Assembly: GCF_032918005.1 (NCBI RefSeq)
Contig: NZ_CP136628.1
Coordinates: forward strand, 2,589,501 to 2,653,500
Length of the DNA stretch: 64,000 nucleotides
Direction: 5' to 3'
DNA from: Bradyrhizobium sp. NDS-1
GTDB lineage: Bacteria > Pseudomonadota > Alphaproteobacteria > Rhizobiales > Xanthobacteraceae
In this document: positions 8,845 through 17,788 of the stretch, piece by piece
Layout of the letters: every line of letters begins with the position of its first letter
Numbering within the stretch: the first letter of the stretch is position 1
Translations under genes and position numbers: made by a program
Notes under the pieces: generated by a model
What the model saw: only the letters and a program-made list of their open reading frames with translations
The model's database searches: none
What the model was told of the DNA's origin: nothing

Positions 8845-10417
8845 GCGCGGCCTCCTTCGGCTCCAGGCTGCTGCCGCCCATGAGCAGGCCGAGCTTTTCG
8901 CGGCTCGCTTCGCTCGCTGCAAGCGGTGCGGAGAGCCGGCCGTGGAACATCACAGCGATGCGGTCGGCGATCTCCGTGAGTTCGTCCAGATCCTGGCTGG
9001 TCACGAGCACGGCGGCGCCCGCTGTTGCGAGATCAAGCAGCGCCTGGCGTATCACTGCGGCGGCGCCGGCATCGACGCCCCAGGTCGGCTGGCTCACCAC
9101 CAGTACTGCGGGGTTGCGCAGGATCTCCCGGCCCACGATGAACTTCTGCAGATTGCCGCCGGAGAGGGATGCTGCTTCCGGGTCGCGCTTGGCCTTGCGC
9201 ACGTCGAACGTCTCAGTCGCGCGGTCGACGGTCTTGAGCGTGGCGGCGGTATCGATGAACCCGCGATGGACCATGCCGCTGGCCGCATGACCGGTGAGCA
9301 GCGCGTTCTCCGAGAGCTTCATGCGTGGCGCCGTGCCATGGCCGAGCCGCTCCTCGGGCACGAAGGCCGCACCCAGCTTGCGCCGCTGGGTGATCGAGAG
9401 ATGGCCGGCGGCGATACCTTCGATCACGAACGTGCCCGGGTCCTTCGACAACCGCTCACCGGACAGCGCGGCGAACAATTCGTCCTGGCCGTTGCCGGCG
9501 ACGCCGGCGATGCCGAGGATTTCGCCGCCCTTCAACTCGAAGGAGATGTGTTCGAGCCGTACGCCATGTGCTTCGCTGGGGGCCAGCGACAGATCGTTGA
9601 CGACGAGCCGCGGCACGGTGGTCTTGCGGCCGGATGCCGCCTTCACCTCCTTGATCTCGCCACCGACCATCATGCGCGCGAGAGAGGCGGCGGTCTCGAG
9701 CCTGGGATTGCAGGTCGCGACCTTCCTGCCACCGCGCAGGATCGTGGCGGTGTCGCAGAGCCGCTTCACCTCCTCGAGCTTGTGGCTGATATAGAGGACA
9801 GCGCGGCCTTCGGCCTTGAGCCGCTCCAGCACGACGAAGAGCTGGTCGGCTTCCTGCGGCGTCAGCACCGCGGTGGGCTCGTCCAGGATCAGGAATTTCG
9901 GATCCTGCATCAGCACGCGGACGATCTCGATGCGCTGGCGTTCGCCGACCGACAATTGCCAGACCTCGCGCCGGGGATCGAGCGGCAGTCCATAGGTCTT
10001 CGACACCTGCTCCAGCCGCGCCGACATGTCCTTGAAAGACTCCTTGCCGTCGAGGCCGAGCGCGACGTTCTCGGCGACGGTGAGATTGTCGAACAGCGAG
10101 AAGTGCTGGAACACCATGCCGATGCCGCGGCGGCGCGCGTCCGAGGGACCGGACAGGATCATGCCCTCGCCTTGCCAGCGGATCTCGCCGGCGCTGGGCT
10201 GGATCAGCCCGTAGATCGCCTTCACCAGCGTCGACTTGCCGGCGCCGTTCTCGCCGAGCAGCGCGTGGATTTCCTTCGGCCAGATATCGATGTCGATGGA
10301 ATCGTTGGCAAGGAAATCGCCATAGCGTTTGGTGAGCCCGATCGCCCGCAGCAGCGGGGACTCGCCGGAATTCAGGCTGTCACGTGTCGAATCCAACATT
10401 CGTTGATGCGCTTGCAT
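8828..10417 (-). CDS. Double-domain ABC ATPase for nucleoside uptake
   Basis: A 529-aa ATPase with two ABC cassettes, as in RbsA/NupO-type importers. The first cassette has Walker A GENGAGKST, the signature LSVGERQR and Walker B LILDEPTAVL. The second has a degenerate Walker A (GVAGNGQDEL) and signature LSGGNLQK, the usual asymmetry of this group. The ATG at 10417 is used; an in-frame TTG at 10432 would add five residues, and neither has a strong Shine-Dalgarno. First gene of the four-gene BMP transporter operon. Confidence 0.87.
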   Translation of the reverse strand: MQAHQRMLDSTRDSLNSGESPLLRAIGLTKRYGDFLANDSIDIDIWPKEIHALLGENGAGKSTLVKAIYGLIQPSAGEIRWQGEGMILSGPSDARRRGIGMVFQHFSLFDNLTVAENVALGLDGKESFKDMSARLEQVSKTYGLPLDPRREVWQLSVGERQRIEIVRVLMQDPKFLILDEPTAVLTPQEADQLFVVLERLKAEGRAVLYISHKLEEVKRLCDTATILRGGRKVATCNPRLETAASLARMMVGGEIKEVKAASGRKTTVPRLVVNDLSLAPSEAHGVRLEHISFELKGGEILGIAGVAGNGQDELFAALSGERLSKDPGTFVIEGIAAGHLSITQRRKLGAAFVPEERLGHGTAPRMKLSENALLTGHAASGMVHRGFIDTAATLKTVDRATETFDVRKAKRDPEAASLSGGNLQKFIVGREILRNPAVLVVSQPTWGVDAGAAAVIRQALLDLATAGAAVLVTSQDLDELTEIADRIAVMFHGRLSAPLAASEASREKLGLLMGGSSLEPKEAAHAVGA

Positions 10418-10605
10418 GGTGAAGTGCCCCAATAGTGGGCCAGTTTGAACCCCGGCGTAAGGTGTGAAAATGCGTCATCCCTTGCTCAACGCTTTGGCAG
10501 GCGGCCGGGACTGGCGGCTCGCTTGTTTTCGCCGGTGCGAAGAGACGTCCGTCCCGCGGGCGCTGTTGCAGATTTGTGACGGTCCAAGCCAGTAGAAACC
10601 GCAAA

Positions 10606-11088
10606 CTACTTCGTCCATACGCCCTCGTGCAGCGCTTCGGCTTCATCCTCGAGCAGCGGACCTACGACCTCGGTCGGCCGCTGGCCGCTGGCAAAGACGT
10701 CGCGGCAGGGCAGGTCGAGGGTCGGGTTCTCCGGATGATTGCCGGTGACGCCGCGCAGGCGATGCTCGCTGAGGCCGTAAACGACGCGGCCGATTCCGGC
10801 CCAGTAGATCGCGCCGGCGCACATCGCGCAGGGCTCTGCCGAAGAATAAAGCGTCGCCGTCGCCAGCACCTCGCGGCTGAGCGTGCTGCAGGCCTGCGTC
10901 GCCGCGAGACGTTCGGCATGCGCGGTGCCGTCGTGCTCCGGCATGTAGCCGTTCTCGGCCTCGATCAGCACCTTGTCGTCCGCGACGACGATGCAGCCGA
11001 ACGGATGATTGCCATGGGTGAGGGAGCGGCGGGCAACCGCGAAGGACAGGCGCAGGAAGTGCTCGTCCCGTTGGGATGCGCCGGTCAT
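10606..11088 (-). CDS. CDA-fold nucleoside/guanine deaminase
   Basis: Small zinc deaminase of the cytidine/deoxycytidylate deaminase fold, 160 aa, the size of GuaD-type guanine deaminases. Zinc ligands and catalytic Glu are visible as HAER (H57, E59) and PCAMC (C87, C90). The ATG at 11088 follows a strong GGAGGATTG. It lies 188 nt upstream of the nucleoside transporter operon on the same strand, and may convert guanine to xanthine for the molybdenum hydroxylase. A TadA-like tRNA adenosine deaminase is an alternative, but the purine context favours a small-molecule substrate. Confidence 0.8.
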   Translation of the reverse strand: MTGASQRDEHFLRLSFAVARRSLTHGNHPFGCIVVADDKVLIEAENGYMPEHDGTAHAERLAATQACSTLSREVLATATLYSSAEPCAMCAGAIYWAGIGRVVYGLSEHRLRGVTGNHPENPTLDLPCRDVFASGQRPTEVVGPLLEDEAEALHEGVWTK

Positions 11089-11270
11089 CAATCCTCCGCC
11101 GTCATTGTTTCCGCTGTGCGCCGGCCGACTTGGGCAAGATCGGCCTCGCTCGGCTCGTGTTTCATACACGAATCTACCGGAACCGGCAGGCCGGAAAGTC
11201 ATCCGGGAGAAATACGAATCAGGCAAGCTCCGGGCGGTGGCCGCACCATCGGAGTTACTTTAGCCTCCAT

Positions 11271-12644
11271 ATGAATAGCGATATCTCGTTGCCTTCAAAT
11301 CACGGAAACCGATTCTACCAGGGTGCGGCTGCGACGTTTTTCGCCAACGCCCTCCAGGCGGTCAATTTTCTCGGGGATCGGTTCCTGAGAGAATCGCATC
11401 ATTCGTTGTCGGCCATCGAGGACCTCTACCGGCACTCGATGGACAGCGCCTTTTCGGTGACCGAGGCCTTCCTCGTCACCGGCGCGCCGCACGCATCCGC
11501 CTATTATCCCCGCGACTTCGCCTGGTTCTATCCCGATGTCCTGGACCCCGAGACCATCATGGATGCACAGGACGCGGTGCGGCGGGCTCGGCTACTCGAC
11601 AAGAGCGTCCGTTTGTTGCTGGAGGCGGTTCGCGCCGGCGTGGTCACGACGACCATCGTCCCGGCGGGGCGTCGTCGATATCTCGGCGTGAATTACTTCT
11701 CGCGTCCGTCGGATACGCTGCTCGGCATTCTGGCCGGCCTGCAACAGATGATCTCCGCCGATCAGAGGGCGCCATCCTATCTGGCGATGTCTCAATGCGC
11801 GCATGCCGGCCGCCTGCTGCTGGCCGAGTATGGCGGTGACCTGAAGCGTGCGATCCTGCAGCTCGCAAGCGAGCTCGAGCCACTCGATGACGGCGGCAGC
11901 AGGTATTTGCTGTGTGACACAAATGCACCTCGCTCCGCCGCAACGGATACCCGTGCCGAGCGCCGGCGCTTCGTGACCAATGCTTGCGTCCATACGACCT
12001 TCGTGTGGAGCGTACAGCTCGGGCTGGTCGACGAGATCGAGCTGAAGCGGCTGCTCGGGTGCGACCTTGCGCAGTACAAGAAGGATCTGCTCCGTCTGTT
12101 CGGCAGGGACGGATATGTCAGGCATTCCCTGGATGGTCCGGCGAACTCACCGGCGTCTTCGGTCGCGCTGGACTTCGTCAGCGTGCATCGCGGCTTCTGG
12201 GATCTGAACGATGCGAGCGAGCGGACGCTGTTTGCCGCCACCGCGGATCTCATCATTGCGGAGCCGCGCTTTCGCATCCCCAGCACGTTCCATTTCCTGG
12301 TGTCCGTGGATAATCCGCGGACCAAGGTGATCCACAAGATTGCGGCGCCCGCCTATCAGGGACGCTCCTCCTGGCCGACGTTCAACGTCGAGTTCGCCGA
12401 TCGCATGCTGGACTACGATGAATTGTCGGGGAGCGATACCTACCGTTCCTGCGCGCAAGGCGTATTGAAGGACATTCGCACCGCGACCGAACTCCACGGC
12501 GGATATCAGGAACTGATCTCCGAGCACGGTCTGAAATATCGCACCTGGGCCTATAAGGGCGCGGTGGCTCACTCGTGGTTTCCGCGTTTCCTCTCCGTCT
12601 GGAGAAGGGCGTATGGATCGCCTCTCCTGCAGTGGAATGGCTGA
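11271..12644 (+). CDS. Unknown 457-aa protein, possibly an (alpha/alpha) carbohydrate-active fold
   Basis: I do not recognise a named family. The 457-aa product is soluble, without signal peptide or membrane segments. Repeated blocks of paired helices and motifs such as YYPRDFAWFYPD, NYFSRPSDTLL and AYQGRSSWPTFN, rich in aromatic and acidic residues, recall six-hairpin (alpha/alpha) glycosidases; this is inference only. The ATG at 11271 lacks a close Shine-Dalgarno sequence. The gene is divergent from the guanine deaminase-like gene, and codon bias is ordinary for the genome, so it is a real gene of unknown role. Confidence 0.75.
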   Translation: MNSDISLPSNHGNRFYQGAAATFFANALQAVNFLGDRFLRESHHSLSAIEDLYRHSMDSAFSVTEAFLVTGAPHASAYYPRDFAWFYPDVLDPETIMDAQDAVRRARLLDKSVRLLLEAVRAGVVTTTIVPAGRRRYLGVNYFSRPSDTLLGILAGLQQMISADQRAPSYLAMSQCAHAGRLLLAEYGGDLKRAILQLASELEPLDDGGSRYLLCDTNAPRSAATDTRAERRRFVTNACVHTTFVWSVQLGLVDEIELKRLLGCDLAQYKKDLLRLFGRDGYVRHSLDGPANSPASSVALDFVSVHRGFWDLNDASERTLFAATADLIIAEPRFRIPSTFHFLVSVDNPRTKVIHKIAAPAYQGRSSWPTFNVEFADRMLDYDELSGSDTYRSCAQGVLKDIRTATELHGGYQELISEHGLKYRTWAYKGAVAHSWFPRFLSVWRRAYGSPLLQWNG

Positions 12645-12698
12645 CTGGTGCGGTGATGTGCCAGCGGAGGAACGGCGCAGATGATCAGCGCGAACCTG

Positions 12699-12920
12699 TC
12701 ACGCCACGAGATCCAGCAGCCGGCACGATCCGCGCACGAGCACCTTGCGGCCGGCCGGTGTCATCGCTGGCACGCCGTCCTTGATAACGACCAAGCCGAG
12801 TTCGACAAGGCCTTCGATGAGATAGGACTTCGACAGGCGACCGTTCGACGGTGGGTTGCGAAGCGTGCGCAGAGCTTCCCATTGGTCCGGTGCAAGTTCG
12901 ACGTCGGAATCGCTGTTCAT
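12699..12920 (-). CDS. Small hypothetical protein, 73 aa, possible winged-helix fragment
   Basis: The sequence (...LAPDQWEALRTLRNPP...LSKSYLIEGLVELGLV...MTPAGRKVLVRG) has the layout of a short winged-helix or restriction-site-like fold: two helices and a TPAGR turn. The ATG at 12920 follows GAGG at good spacing. Its function is unknown. It converges on the unknown 457-aa gene. Confidence 0.6.
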   Translation of the reverse strand: MNSDSDVELAPDQWEALRTLRNPPSNGRLSKSYLIEGLVELGLVVIKDGVPAMTPAGRKVLVRGSCRLLDLVA

Positions 12921-13267
12921 GTTGCCTCGCGCGATGGGACCGTTGGCGCCTCTGTTAGCGACGCCGCATGAAGACCGTGCGACGACAATGAGTCGGGAAT
13001 TCGGTGAGCCGTTTAGAACGTCTCTTCACAAATTGCCGCGCTTCGTTGCGATACGAGAGCGAGATCACTCGATCGCGAACCGTGCCGGCGCGGCGATCAC
13101 CAATTGATGATCTGCGGTTGATGCTGCGCTGCAAGCTACCGCAGCGCATGGGAAGTATCGCTGTCCCATTCAGTGTCGCGAGATGCCTGGAAATCATGAG
13201 GCGAGCAGTCCGGGATTCTGCTACGTTGATTCCCGGGGAATGACTTCACACGGCAGGAGTGGAGTGC
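12921..13267. other. Intergenic region without a supported gene
   Basis: About 350 nt between two divergent small genes. It holds several short open frames with poor codon bias and no ribosome binding sites. Nothing convincing is seen beyond the leader of the downstream 60-aa gene. Confidence 0.5.
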
Positions 13268-13450
13268 ATGAACAGGCTGGTTGAAATTCGCAGTCAGGAA
13301 TCCCTGTGCCGGGAGCGTGCATCGCTCGATTTCGAACGCCGGATTTTCTGGCTCGCGCAAGCCGAGGAATGGGAGCAGCGCGCGCTCGACGAAATCGCCT
13401 TTCACTTCCGGGAGTGTAACGTCGGCCAGGCGGAGCTTGCGCGAAACTGA
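13268..13450 (+). CDS. Small hypothetical protein, 60 aa
   Basis: A 60-aa, charged, probably helical protein (…FERRIFWLAQAEEWEQRALDEIAFHF…). The ATG at 13268 is preceded by AGGAG with an 8-nt spacer; an in-frame GTG at 13259 overlaps that site and is less likely. It converges on the VWA gene, 34 nt away. Function unknown. Confidence 0.55.
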   Translation: MNRLVEIRSQESLCRERASLDFERRIFWLAQAEEWEQRALDEIAFHFRECNVGQAELARN

Positions 13451-13484
13451 CCTTTCGCAACCGAGGTTTGGCCGCGAGCGGGAC

Positions 13485-14864
13485 CTACTGGTAAGTCGCC
13501 ACGATATCGGACACGGCGCGCTCGAGCTGCTGCGCGGTGGCGCATTGGCGCACGACGCTGCAAAAGGTGGCGTAACGCGGCATCTCGGAATCGCCAAAGC
13601 CCCAGGCCAGCCGTCCTTCGGGATTGAGCCAGACCAGCCGCTTCGAACGCTCGGAGATGCGGCGCAGGATGTCGGCGCGCGGGTCGAGATTGTTGCTGCG
13701 GGCATCGCCGAGCACGATCACCGTGGTCTGCGGCGTCAGCGCGCTCATGAAATCCTTCTCGAAATCGACCAGCGAAGAGCCGTAGTCGGACGAGCCGAAG
13801 CCGACCTTTGACATGATCTCGGCCATCGCCTCTTCCGGCGAGTTCTTCTCCAGGATCTCGCTGACCTCGATCATATGCGAGGAGAACGCGAATGAGCGGA
13901 CGTCGTCGACCACCTCGTGCAGCGAGTGGATCAGCAGCAGGAAGAAGTCGGAGACCTGTGCGACCGAGCCGGAGACGTCGCAGAGTGCCACGATCTTGGG
14001 CCTGTCGCGATGCTTGCGCTTCCATGCGGTGAGGAACGGCACACCGCCCCAGGCCGCGTTGCGACGGAGCGTGCGGCGGACGTCGAGATGACCGCGGCGC
14101 TGGCGCTTGCGCGGCTTCGAATAGCGCTCGCGCAGGCGGCGCGCGATCTGACGGATGAGGGCGCGCATCTCGGCGACCTGGCGGCGCTCGATGCGCGCAA
14201 GCGGCGCGTTGCGCAGAATCTCGTGGCGGAGATTTTCGGCCTCCTCGCGGGCGTAGAGCGCAAGCCCTTGGGAGACCGTGTCGCGCACCGCTTCGCGCAA
14301 GGCATCAAGCGCAGCGCGCAGACGCTCGGCCAGTGCCGGATTGGTCGCGGTCAGCTCGTCGAGATCGTCGCGCAGGCGCTGCAGACCCATGGCGTCGAGG
14401 ATGCGGCTCGAGAAGATGCCGCGCTGGGTGGAGTAGCGGATATCCGACAGGGAGGCAGCCCCGGAGGCGCTGGCGATGGCGGCTGCGATCGCATTGCGAT
14501 CCTGCGACAGCAGCATCTGCGCAAGCGGGCCTAACTCCTGGGGAGGCTGACCTTCGCCTGCTTCGCTGGCCGAGCCGGAGGAGGGCGACTGATCCGAATC
14601 CTGCGGGGCGTTCTCGTCGCTGTCGGCCTCGGGCTGATCCTGCCGCGGCTCCGGCTGGCTGAAGAACAGGTCAAAACAGTCGCCGAGTGCGAGCTTCTCG
14701 TCCTGAGACTTGGCAAGCGTCAGCAGCAGGGAGTCGCGCAGGATGGCCCGGTCGGAAAAGCCGACCTGCTTGACCGCGCGCATCGCATCGATGCTTTCCG
14801 CAGGCGAGACGTGAACGCCGACGCCCCGGGCCGCCCGAAAGAAACGATGGAGATTCTCGCGCAT
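13485..14864 (-). CDS. VWA-domain CoxE-like protein
   Basis: A 459-aa protein of the CoxE/YehP VWA family that works with a MoxR ATPase in assembling or remodelling metalloenzymes. The C-terminal von Willebrand A domain has the metal-binding MIDAS motif CDVSGSV near residue 300, then a Thr/Asp segment (VIVLGDARSN). The middle third has an acidic, Gln/Ser-rich linker. It starts 5 nt after the stop of the MoxR gene; a TTG at 14873 that overlaps that stop is an alternative start. The pairing with MoxR is standard. The client here is unknown, though the genome has molybdenum hydroxylases. Confidence 0.85.
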   Translation of the reverse strand: MRENLHRFFRAARGVGVHVSPAESIDAMRAVKQVGFSDRAILRDSLLLTLAKSQDEKLALGDCFDLFFSQPEPRQDQPEADSDENAPQDSDQSPSSGSASEAGEGQPPQELGPLAQMLLSQDRNAIAAAIASASGAASLSDIRYSTQRGIFSSRILDAMGLQRLRDDLDELTATNPALAERLRAALDALREAVRDTVSQGLALYAREEAENLRHEILRNAPLARIERRQVAEMRALIRQIARRLRERYSKPRKRQRRGHLDVRRTLRRNAAWGGVPFLTAWKRKHRDRPKIVALCDVSGSVAQVSDFFLLLIHSLHEVVDDVRSFAFSSHMIEVSEILEKNSPEEAMAEIMSKVGFGSSDYGSSLVDFEKDFMSALTPQTTVIVLGDARSNNLDPRADILRRISERSKRLVWLNPEGRLAWGFGDSEMPRYATFCSVVRQCATAQQLERAVSDIVATYQ

Positions 14865-14869
14865 CGGCG

Positions 14870-15817
14870 TCAACCGAAGACGTTGGACCGCGCCGCCTTG
14901 GCAATGAAGGTCGTCACCTGCGGCCTTGCTGCCTCGATGTCGGCTTCGTATTTCAGGAGCACGTTGAGCGTGTCCTTGACCATCTCGGTGTCGAGCTCCG
15001 TGGCCTGGAGCAGCACGAGAACGCGCGCCCAGTCGATGGTCTCGCTGACCGACGGTAGCTTCTTCAGATCCAGCGAGCGGATCTCATGGATGAAGCCGAC
15101 CATCTGCCGACGCAGTGTCTGCGAGATGCCGGGCACACGGCTTTCGACGATGCGCTCCTCGAGCCGCTGCTCGGGGAAGCCGATATGCAGATGCAGGCAG
15201 CGCCGCTTCAAGGCGTCGCCGAGGTCGCGCTCGCTGTTTGAGGTGAGGATCACGGTCGGCGGCGTGATTGCGGAGACGGTGCCGAGCTCGGGGATCGTGA
15301 CCTGGAAGTCGGACAGGATCTCCAGCAGCAGCGATTCAAACTCCGCGTCCGACTTGTCGATCTCGTCGATCAGCAGCACGCAGCCGCCCGGCTGCTCCAG
15401 CGCCTGGAGCAGGGGACGCGGCTCGACGAATTCCTTGGAGAAGAACACGTCGCCGAAATCGTGGAGCTGGTCGAGCGCGGCATGCAGCGTCTGCGCGCCG
15501 CCGAGAACTTCGCCGAGCTTGTCCTTGAGGATCTGGGTATAGAGAAGCTGCTTGGCGTATTTCCACTCGTACAGCGCCTTGGCCTCGTCGAGGCCCTCGT
15601 AGCATTGCAGGCGGATCATCTTCATGCCGCGCCAGGCCGCGATCGCCTTGGCAAGCTCGGTCTTGCCCACGCCCGCGGGGCCCTCGACCAGGATCGGCTT
15701 CTCGATCTGCTGCGACAAATAGACGGCGGTCGCGATCTGCCGGCTCGCGATATAGCCCTGCGCGGCGAGGCCGCTCTCCACTGCCTCGATCGAGGTCGAG
15801 GCCTTCTGTTCAGCCAC
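14870..15817 (-). CDS. MoxR-family AAA+ ATPase
   Basis: A 315-aa MoxR-type AAA+ chaperone. Walker A is GPAGVGKT (residues 46-53), Walker B VLLIDEIDKSD, sensor ILTSN. The GTG at 15817 is preferred: it has GGGAG at 9-nt spacing and gives the usual family length with MAEQKAS as N terminus. An ATG at 15898 is in frame but would pull a perfect inverted repeat (15845-15885) into the coding region. It is followed at once by the CoxE-like VWA gene, so the two form a functional pair. Confidence 0.86.
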   Translation of the reverse strand: MAEQKASTSIEAVESGLAAQGYIASRQIATAVYLSQQIEKPILVEGPAGVGKTELAKAIAAWRGMKMIRLQCYEGLDEAKALYEWKYAKQLLYTQILKDKLGEVLGGAQTLHAALDQLHDFGDVFFSKEFVEPRPLLQALEQPGGCVLLIDEIDKSDAEFESLLLEILSDFQVTIPELGTVSAITPPTVILTSNSERDLGDALKRRCLHLHIGFPEQRLEERIVESRVPGISQTLRRQMVGFIHEIRSLDLKKLPSVSETIDWARVLVLLQATELDTEMVKDTLNVLLKYEADIEAARPQVTTFIAKAARSNVFG

Positions 15818-15844
15818 GAAAGGGCGCTCCCAAAGGTCTTGCTT

Positions 15845-15885
15845 GAGGCTTGTTCTGCCTGCGTTCCCCGCAAAGAACAAGCCTC
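15845..15885 (-). promoter_or_regulatory. Perfect 12-bp inverted repeat in the moxR leader
   Basis: GAGGCTTGTTCT at 15845-15856 is perfectly repeated in inverted form at 15874-15885 with a 17-nt loop. It sits 28 nt upstream of the chosen MoxR start. No T run follows on either side, so a regulatory hairpin or protein-binding site is likelier than a terminator. Confidence 0.5.
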
Positions 15886-15963
15886 GTTTGGGAGGCATCA
15901 GACCCGCGTGAACGGCGTTTTTCCGCTTAGCGCAAATAGTCGAGCGGTTCGCCGTTCGCGCAA

Positions 15964-16164
15964 TCAGTGCCGCAGCAGCTCCGGCTTGCGGATGGTCTGT
16001 CTGACCTCGGCGCCGCAATCGGCGCATTCATAGACAAAGTCGATCTTGGCAAGGCTCCAATGCGGTTCGACCTCGCGCACATACATCGGCAGAAACCCCA
16101 TGCAGGTGGGACAATTCACGGGCGCGATTTCGACATCCTGATGATGCTGTACATAAGCTGGCAT
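15964..16164 (-). CDS. Small zinc-ribbon-like protein, 66 aa
   Basis: Two CxxC pairs, CPTC near residue 18 and CADC near residue 47, suggest a small zinc ribbon. The ATG at 16164 follows GGAG. It lies upstream of the MoxR/CoxE pair on the same strand. Function unknown; a role in protein interaction or nucleic acid binding is only a guess. Confidence 0.65.
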   Translation of the reverse strand: MPAYVQHHQDVEIAPVNCPTCMGFLPMYVREVEPHWSLAKIDFVYECADCGAEVRQTIRKPELLRH

Positions 16165-16388
16165 CTCGGCTCTCCTTCGCAGGCGACCACCAAACCCCGC
16201 TGGAAAGCTACTGCCGGTTGCTCCAGGCGCGTCATCAACTCTTTCGAACAGAGATGGAACGGCGGAGGTTTGTCGCTCGCTGTGACATTCTTGTTACGTG
16301 TCTGTACTGTAACGGGCGGACCGAACGCCTATTTCTCCGGCCAATCCGCTTTTTCGGATTTCCACTCAACGATAAGGGAGCAATGCCC

Positions 16389-17363
16389 ATGACGCATGCC
16401 ATTCGTTTTCACAAGACCGGCGGACCGGAAGTCCTGGTCTGGGAGGAGGTCAGCGTCGGCAAGCCCGGTCCGGGCGAGGCGCGCATCCGCCACACCGCCG
16501 TCGGCCTCAACTTCGTCGACATCTACAACCGCTCGGGCGTGTACCCGGCGCAACTGCCGAGCGGGCTCGGAAGCGAGGCCGCCGGAATCGTCGAGGAGGT
16601 CGGCCCCGGCGTCACCGATCTGAAGCCGGGCGATCGGGTCGCTTATGGCGCCTCGCCGCTCGGTGCCTATTCCGAGGCGAGGCTGATCCCTGCGGACCGC
16701 CTGCTGAAGCTGCCCGACGGCGTCGACGACAAGACCGCGGCGGCGATGATGCTCAAGGGGCTCACCACACAATATCTGATCCGGCAGACCTATCGGGTGA
16801 AGGCCGGCGATACCATCCTGCTGCATGCCGCGGCCGGCGGCGTCGGTTTGATCCTGGGCCAGTGGGCCAAGCATCTCGGCGCGACCGTGATCGGCACCGT
16901 CAGCAATGACGAGAAGGCCAAGCTTGCCAAGACACATGGCTGCGACCACGTCATCATCTACACGCGCGAGGATTTCGTGAAGCGGGTCGACGAGATCACG
17001 GGCGGCAAGAAGGTCCCGGTGGTCTACGACTCCGTCGGCAAGGATACGTTCCTGAAATCGCTGGATTGCCTGGCGCCGCTCGGCGTCGCCGCGCTGTTCG
17101 GTGCGTCCTCGGGCGCGGTCGAACCGCTCAATCTCGGCCTGCTGGCCCAGAAGGGCTCGCTCTACGTCACCCGCCCGACGCTGTTCACCTACGCCGCCAA
17201 GCGCGAAAATCTGGTCGCGATGGCGAATGAACTGTTCGACGTCGTCAAGTCCGGTGCGGTCAAGATCGAGGTGCACCAGACCTATCCGCTGAAGGACGCC
17301 GCAAAGGCGCATGCCGATCTCGCCGCACGCAAGACCACGGGATCGACCGTTCTTCTGGTGTAG
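16389..17363 (+). CDS. qor: NADPH:quinone oxidoreductase (zinc-independent MDR family)
   Basis: A 324-aa medium-chain dehydrogenase/reductase of the Qor type, which reduces quinones with NADPH. The N-terminal catalytic domain has GLNFVDIYNRSG, characteristic of quinone oxidoreductases, and the Rossmann domain has HAAAGGVGLILGQWAKHLGA. No structural zinc cysteine cluster is seen. The ATG at 16389 lies 8 nt after GGGAG; an ATG six nt upstream is too close to that site. Confidence 0.87.
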   Translation: MTHAIRFHKTGGPEVLVWEEVSVGKPGPGEARIRHTAVGLNFVDIYNRSGVYPAQLPSGLGSEAAGIVEEVGPGVTDLKPGDRVAYGASPLGAYSEARLIPADRLLKLPDGVDDKTAAAMMLKGLTTQYLIRQTYRVKAGDTILLHAAAGGVGLILGQWAKHLGATVIGTVSNDEKAKLAKTHGCDHVIIYTREDFVKRVDEITGGKKVPVVYDSVGKDTFLKSLDCLAPLGVAALFGASSGAVEPLNLGLLAQKGSLYVTRPTLFTYAAKRENLVAMANELFDVVKSGAVKIEVHQTYPLKDAAKAHADLAARKTTGSTVLLV

Positions 17364-17367
17364 GTCC

Positions 17368-17396
17368 GGCCGGATGGTGGCGCAGGCTATCCGGCC
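17368..17396. terminator. Weak hairpin between convergent genes
   Basis: Arms GGCCGGAT (17368-17375) and ATCCGGCC (17389-17396), 13-nt loop, between the quinone oxidoreductase stop and the convergent small gene. There is no T tract, so it is only a possible transcription end. Confidence 0.3.
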
Positions 17397-17400
17397 TGCG

Positions 17401-17676
17401 TCACGTCCGTTCGTGCTTGCGCAGATCGCGGATGTGGTCGAAGCGGAAGGTCTGGAGATCGACATCCTCCGGCGGGATCTGGGGCAGGGCGGCCTCGGTC
17501 AGGATGGCCTCGGTGACGTCCTCGACCGAATTCCCGGCAATCTCGTGGATGAACGAGACGTTCCGGTATTCACCCGAGGCGATGCGGGAGATGACTTCTC
17601 GCCTCGTGATCTCAGGGTCGACGATCGCCTCGCGGCCCCTCCGTCCATAGTCGATCATCACGACGAAATACTGCAT
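17401..17676 (-). CDS. Conserved small protein of unknown function, 91 aa
   Basis: Soluble 91-aa protein beginning MQYFVVMIDYGRRG, with a mixed alpha/beta pattern and no membrane segment. The start at 17676 is the only sensible ATG. The upstream Shine-Dalgarno is weak (AGGG). Codon bias is good, supporting a real gene. Function unknown. Confidence 0.6.
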   Translation of the reverse strand: MQYFVVMIDYGRRGREAIVDPEITRREVISRIASGEYRNVSFIHEIAGNSVEDVTEAILTEAALPQIPPEDVDLQTFRFDHIRDLRKHERT

Positions 17677-17788
17677 GGAAAAACGACCCTGCCGCGCCCC
17701 GTTGCGGGAGCACGGCAGAGTATTTCTGAAAAACGGAATCAAGTCAAGAAGAATTTCTATAAAAGCGAAATCGGCTGACCGAAGCTCT

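Noticed and set aside
8726..10435. 569-codon + strand open frame
   Set aside because: Antisense to the double ABC ATPase, whose motifs are intact. High GC yields long shadow frames.
13004..13243. 79-codon + frame in the gap
   Set aside because: Starts with GTG, has no Shine-Dalgarno and poor codon bias.
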